From: Chrysogorgia sp. JL179-B06
Lineage: Eukaryota > Cnidaria > Anthozoa > Scleralcyonacea > Chrysogorgiidae
DNA: 64,000 nt
Direction of reading: 5' to 3'
NCBI GenBank assembly: GCA_035772405.1
Contig: JAYKKM010000147.1
Coordinates: 3,609,001-3,673,000 of the forward strand
Below are positions 1 to 64,000 of this stretch, in pieces. The notes under the pieces are model-generated. The model searched no databases, was not told where the DNA came from, and was given only the letters and a program-made list of their open reading frames with translations. Position numbers and translations under genes: made by a program. Position 1 is the stretch's first letter; every line of letters begins with the position of its first letter.

Positions 1-147
1 ATATCTTACCTCGAAATCGTAAAAACTCTATATTTAGTTGCTTCTTTAGTTTGTTTTTGAATAGCATTTTCTTCAATTTTATTCACTTTTTCGTACGTAA
101 TATCGATAAATCGAGAAGCCGCCATTTTTTAATCGCTGAAAATGTTA

Positions 148-600
148 TAGTCACCTCGCGCGAGGTGACTATTTAACAATTAGACAACGAGAACGAGTTG
201 TCTAATTAACAATTAGACAACGAGTCCGAGTTGTCTATGAGCGAATAGTCAACGAAGGCGAAGCCTGAGTTGACTATTCGCTCATAGACAACGAGGACGA
301 GTTGTCTAATTGTTTTAGTAGAAACAAATTAGTGGACTATTACAAATCATGCATTCTCCAAAAAATATCCGAAAACTCATGTGAAACCTCCCCAAAACGA
401 GAGTTTTCTGCCATTGTTTTGAACGCGTTTCCCAAACGTTGTCTATCACGAATAGACAACGGTTGAGTAGCCAATCAGAATGCAGCATTTGTAATAGACC
501 ATGGTCAGTTTCTACTAAGAGCAGATAGTCAACGAGGGCGAAGCCCGAGTTGACTATCTGCTCATAGACAACTCGTTCTCGTTGTCTAATTGTTAATTAG
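148..600. repeat. TIR element with CGAG hairpins at both ends
   Basis: Both ends carry TAGACAA-CGAG-NN-CGAG-TTGTCTA hairpins in inverted relation (178-237 and 286-307 on the left, 565-587 on the right). Larger hairpins lie at 232-290 and 519-563. The interior (about 310-515) has ends TTAGTAGAAAC / GTTTCTACTAA and recurs at 32118-32312. No coding sequence. The rest of the opening intron (601-1685) holds related degenerate repeats with GCCAATCAG motifs and no gene. Confidence 0.7.
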
Positions 601-1685
601 TATCAACCATAAACAACCTTTCTAACATTGTTCCAAATTTTCAGATAGTTTTACCTTTTTGTTTGTAGAAGTCTACCATTCAAAATGTAGAGTTGCTCGA
701 TGGCACATGATAAACAATCGCTCACAAAAAACGAGTTTGTAATTACTTTGCTTCACATTTGGTATAGATATACTCCATAGGCATAAGCGAATTCATTTTC
801 GTATTCGAAAATGTCAAACTGAACAATTTTCCATTACTTTCGGGCCAATGTTTTCATGATTTCATCACTCGTATATAAATTTTAGCGGGCGCCATGTTTG
901 GACTAGATTTCAGGTTTGGCCGTGCAGCGTGAATATGTCGTGACTTCTGATTGGTCAGGATAGGAATATTCCAGCATAAGAAGGTTTGTGATTGGGTAAC
1001 GCTACTCACCGTCTATCACCAATAGACAGTGAGTAGCTCAGCCAATCAGAATGCCGAATTTGTAATAGACCACTAGTTGGTTGATACTAACACAAATTAG
1101 GCTGTCCATCTCGACCAATCACGGCACGAGAACTCTATAGTCACCTGTCAATTTCTACTAAACTCTAATAGTAATTACACTAGGTAATATTGACTTAAAA
1201 TAAAAAGGATAAAAACCTTTGGTCGCAAACATTTGGTCTTCTCCTTTTATCATAGATTCGCCAATAATTTCTAACATGCAAAGCTATCAGATTTTGGACG
1301 ATGTGTCGCATACTAGTACTTATTACATATGGTATATAACTTTGTACCCCTTAGTTTGACATCGATGTTATAGGCGAGGTGATATATACATTATATATAA
1401 ATCTATTTATTTTCCTGTTCTGTAATACTAGAAAATCAAGCTTTCTGATAAGCTAACGAGCGGTCAGGACGTAGGTACTGTAAGACGGTACGGACCTCGC
1501 AGGCTAAATCCACCGGCTGAAAAAAGTTAGGGAAACTAGCGGCCACAATCCGTTCTTCGGACAACGTTTCTCCATTACGGACCTCCTCGTTGGTAAATAA
1601 TATATATATTAAGATACAGTATATACAGTTCCTTTGTTATGTGCTTTTAATTAAACCTCTTTACATTTATTCTTTGAAAACGCAG

Positions 1686-63930
<62,245 letters not shown>

Positions 63931-64000
63931 GTTTGTGCTTTTCTAAAGTGCTCCTAATTAAAGAAATTACTGTATCTTCTCGTGTATTTCTGCACAAATT

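Noticed and set aside
148..171. 24-bp perfect palindrome containing CTCG and CGAG as a member of the direct-CGAG family
   Set aside because: Here the two tetramers are in mirror orientation, so it does not follow the rule. It stands as a counterexample showing that not all local palindromes do.

Overview
This is a eukaryotic (metazoan) window. It is filled by part of one intron-rich gene on the + strand: an axonemal dynein heavy chain of the single-headed inner-arm type, closest to DNAH7 as far as family memory allows (DNAH3/7/12 group). I could place 42 exons between 1686 and 63930. All 41 introns between them are GT-AG, every exon phase fits the next, and together they encode about 1850 codons without a stop. 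That is roughly the middle half of a ~4000-residue protein: from just before AAA1, through AAA1-AAA4, the coiled-coil stalk with its microtubule-binding tip, and most of AAA5. The start and end of the gene lie outside the window. The organism is probably a marine invertebrate. The AT-rich, repeat-loaded introns and the mix of CR1/L2-like and RTE-like retrotransposon remains would suit a cnidarian, but this is a low-confidence guess.

The other ~58 kb is intronic. I see no second host gene, rRNA, functional tRNA or CRISPR array. The introns are packed with short, often nested mobile elements. These include hAT-like elements with perfect or near-perfect 8-bp target duplications (2617-4580, 2949-4373, 13952-14533, 35250-35467, 42467-43026), piggyBac-like TTAA elements (47365-47532, 53875-54325), a Harbinger-like element (20994-21874), a TA-flanked element (15990-16501), many long fold-back elements, decayed LINEs (7556-8735 minus, 26060-27310 minus, 28965-31262 plus, 51060-53340 plus, 55865-56300 plus), tRNA-like SINE heads, and large simple-sequence arrays (hexanucleotide 44094-45680, CTGT 49867-50006, TAA/TTA 55735-55864).

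The most striking pattern is a recurrent hairpin design found in at least nine places with unrelated arm sequences. In each, the arms are inverted repeats, but a tetramer CGAG (CTCG on the other strand) sits at matching positions on both arms in the SAME orientation. The tip is often a GNA-type triloop inside a GCGNAGC heptamer. If one strand folds, each CGAG/CGAG pair makes tandem G.A mismatches between C-G pairs and the tip is a known ultra-stable mini-hairpin. Only one of the two strands would fold well. This looks like selection or templating on a single-stranded structure, and it is the best candidate here for an undescribed system. Also notable are a perfect palindrome with 92-bp arms (33510-33699), a four-layer palindrome between two hexanucleotide arrays (44927-45077), and a LINE whose tail stops only a few bases from the acceptor of exon 18.
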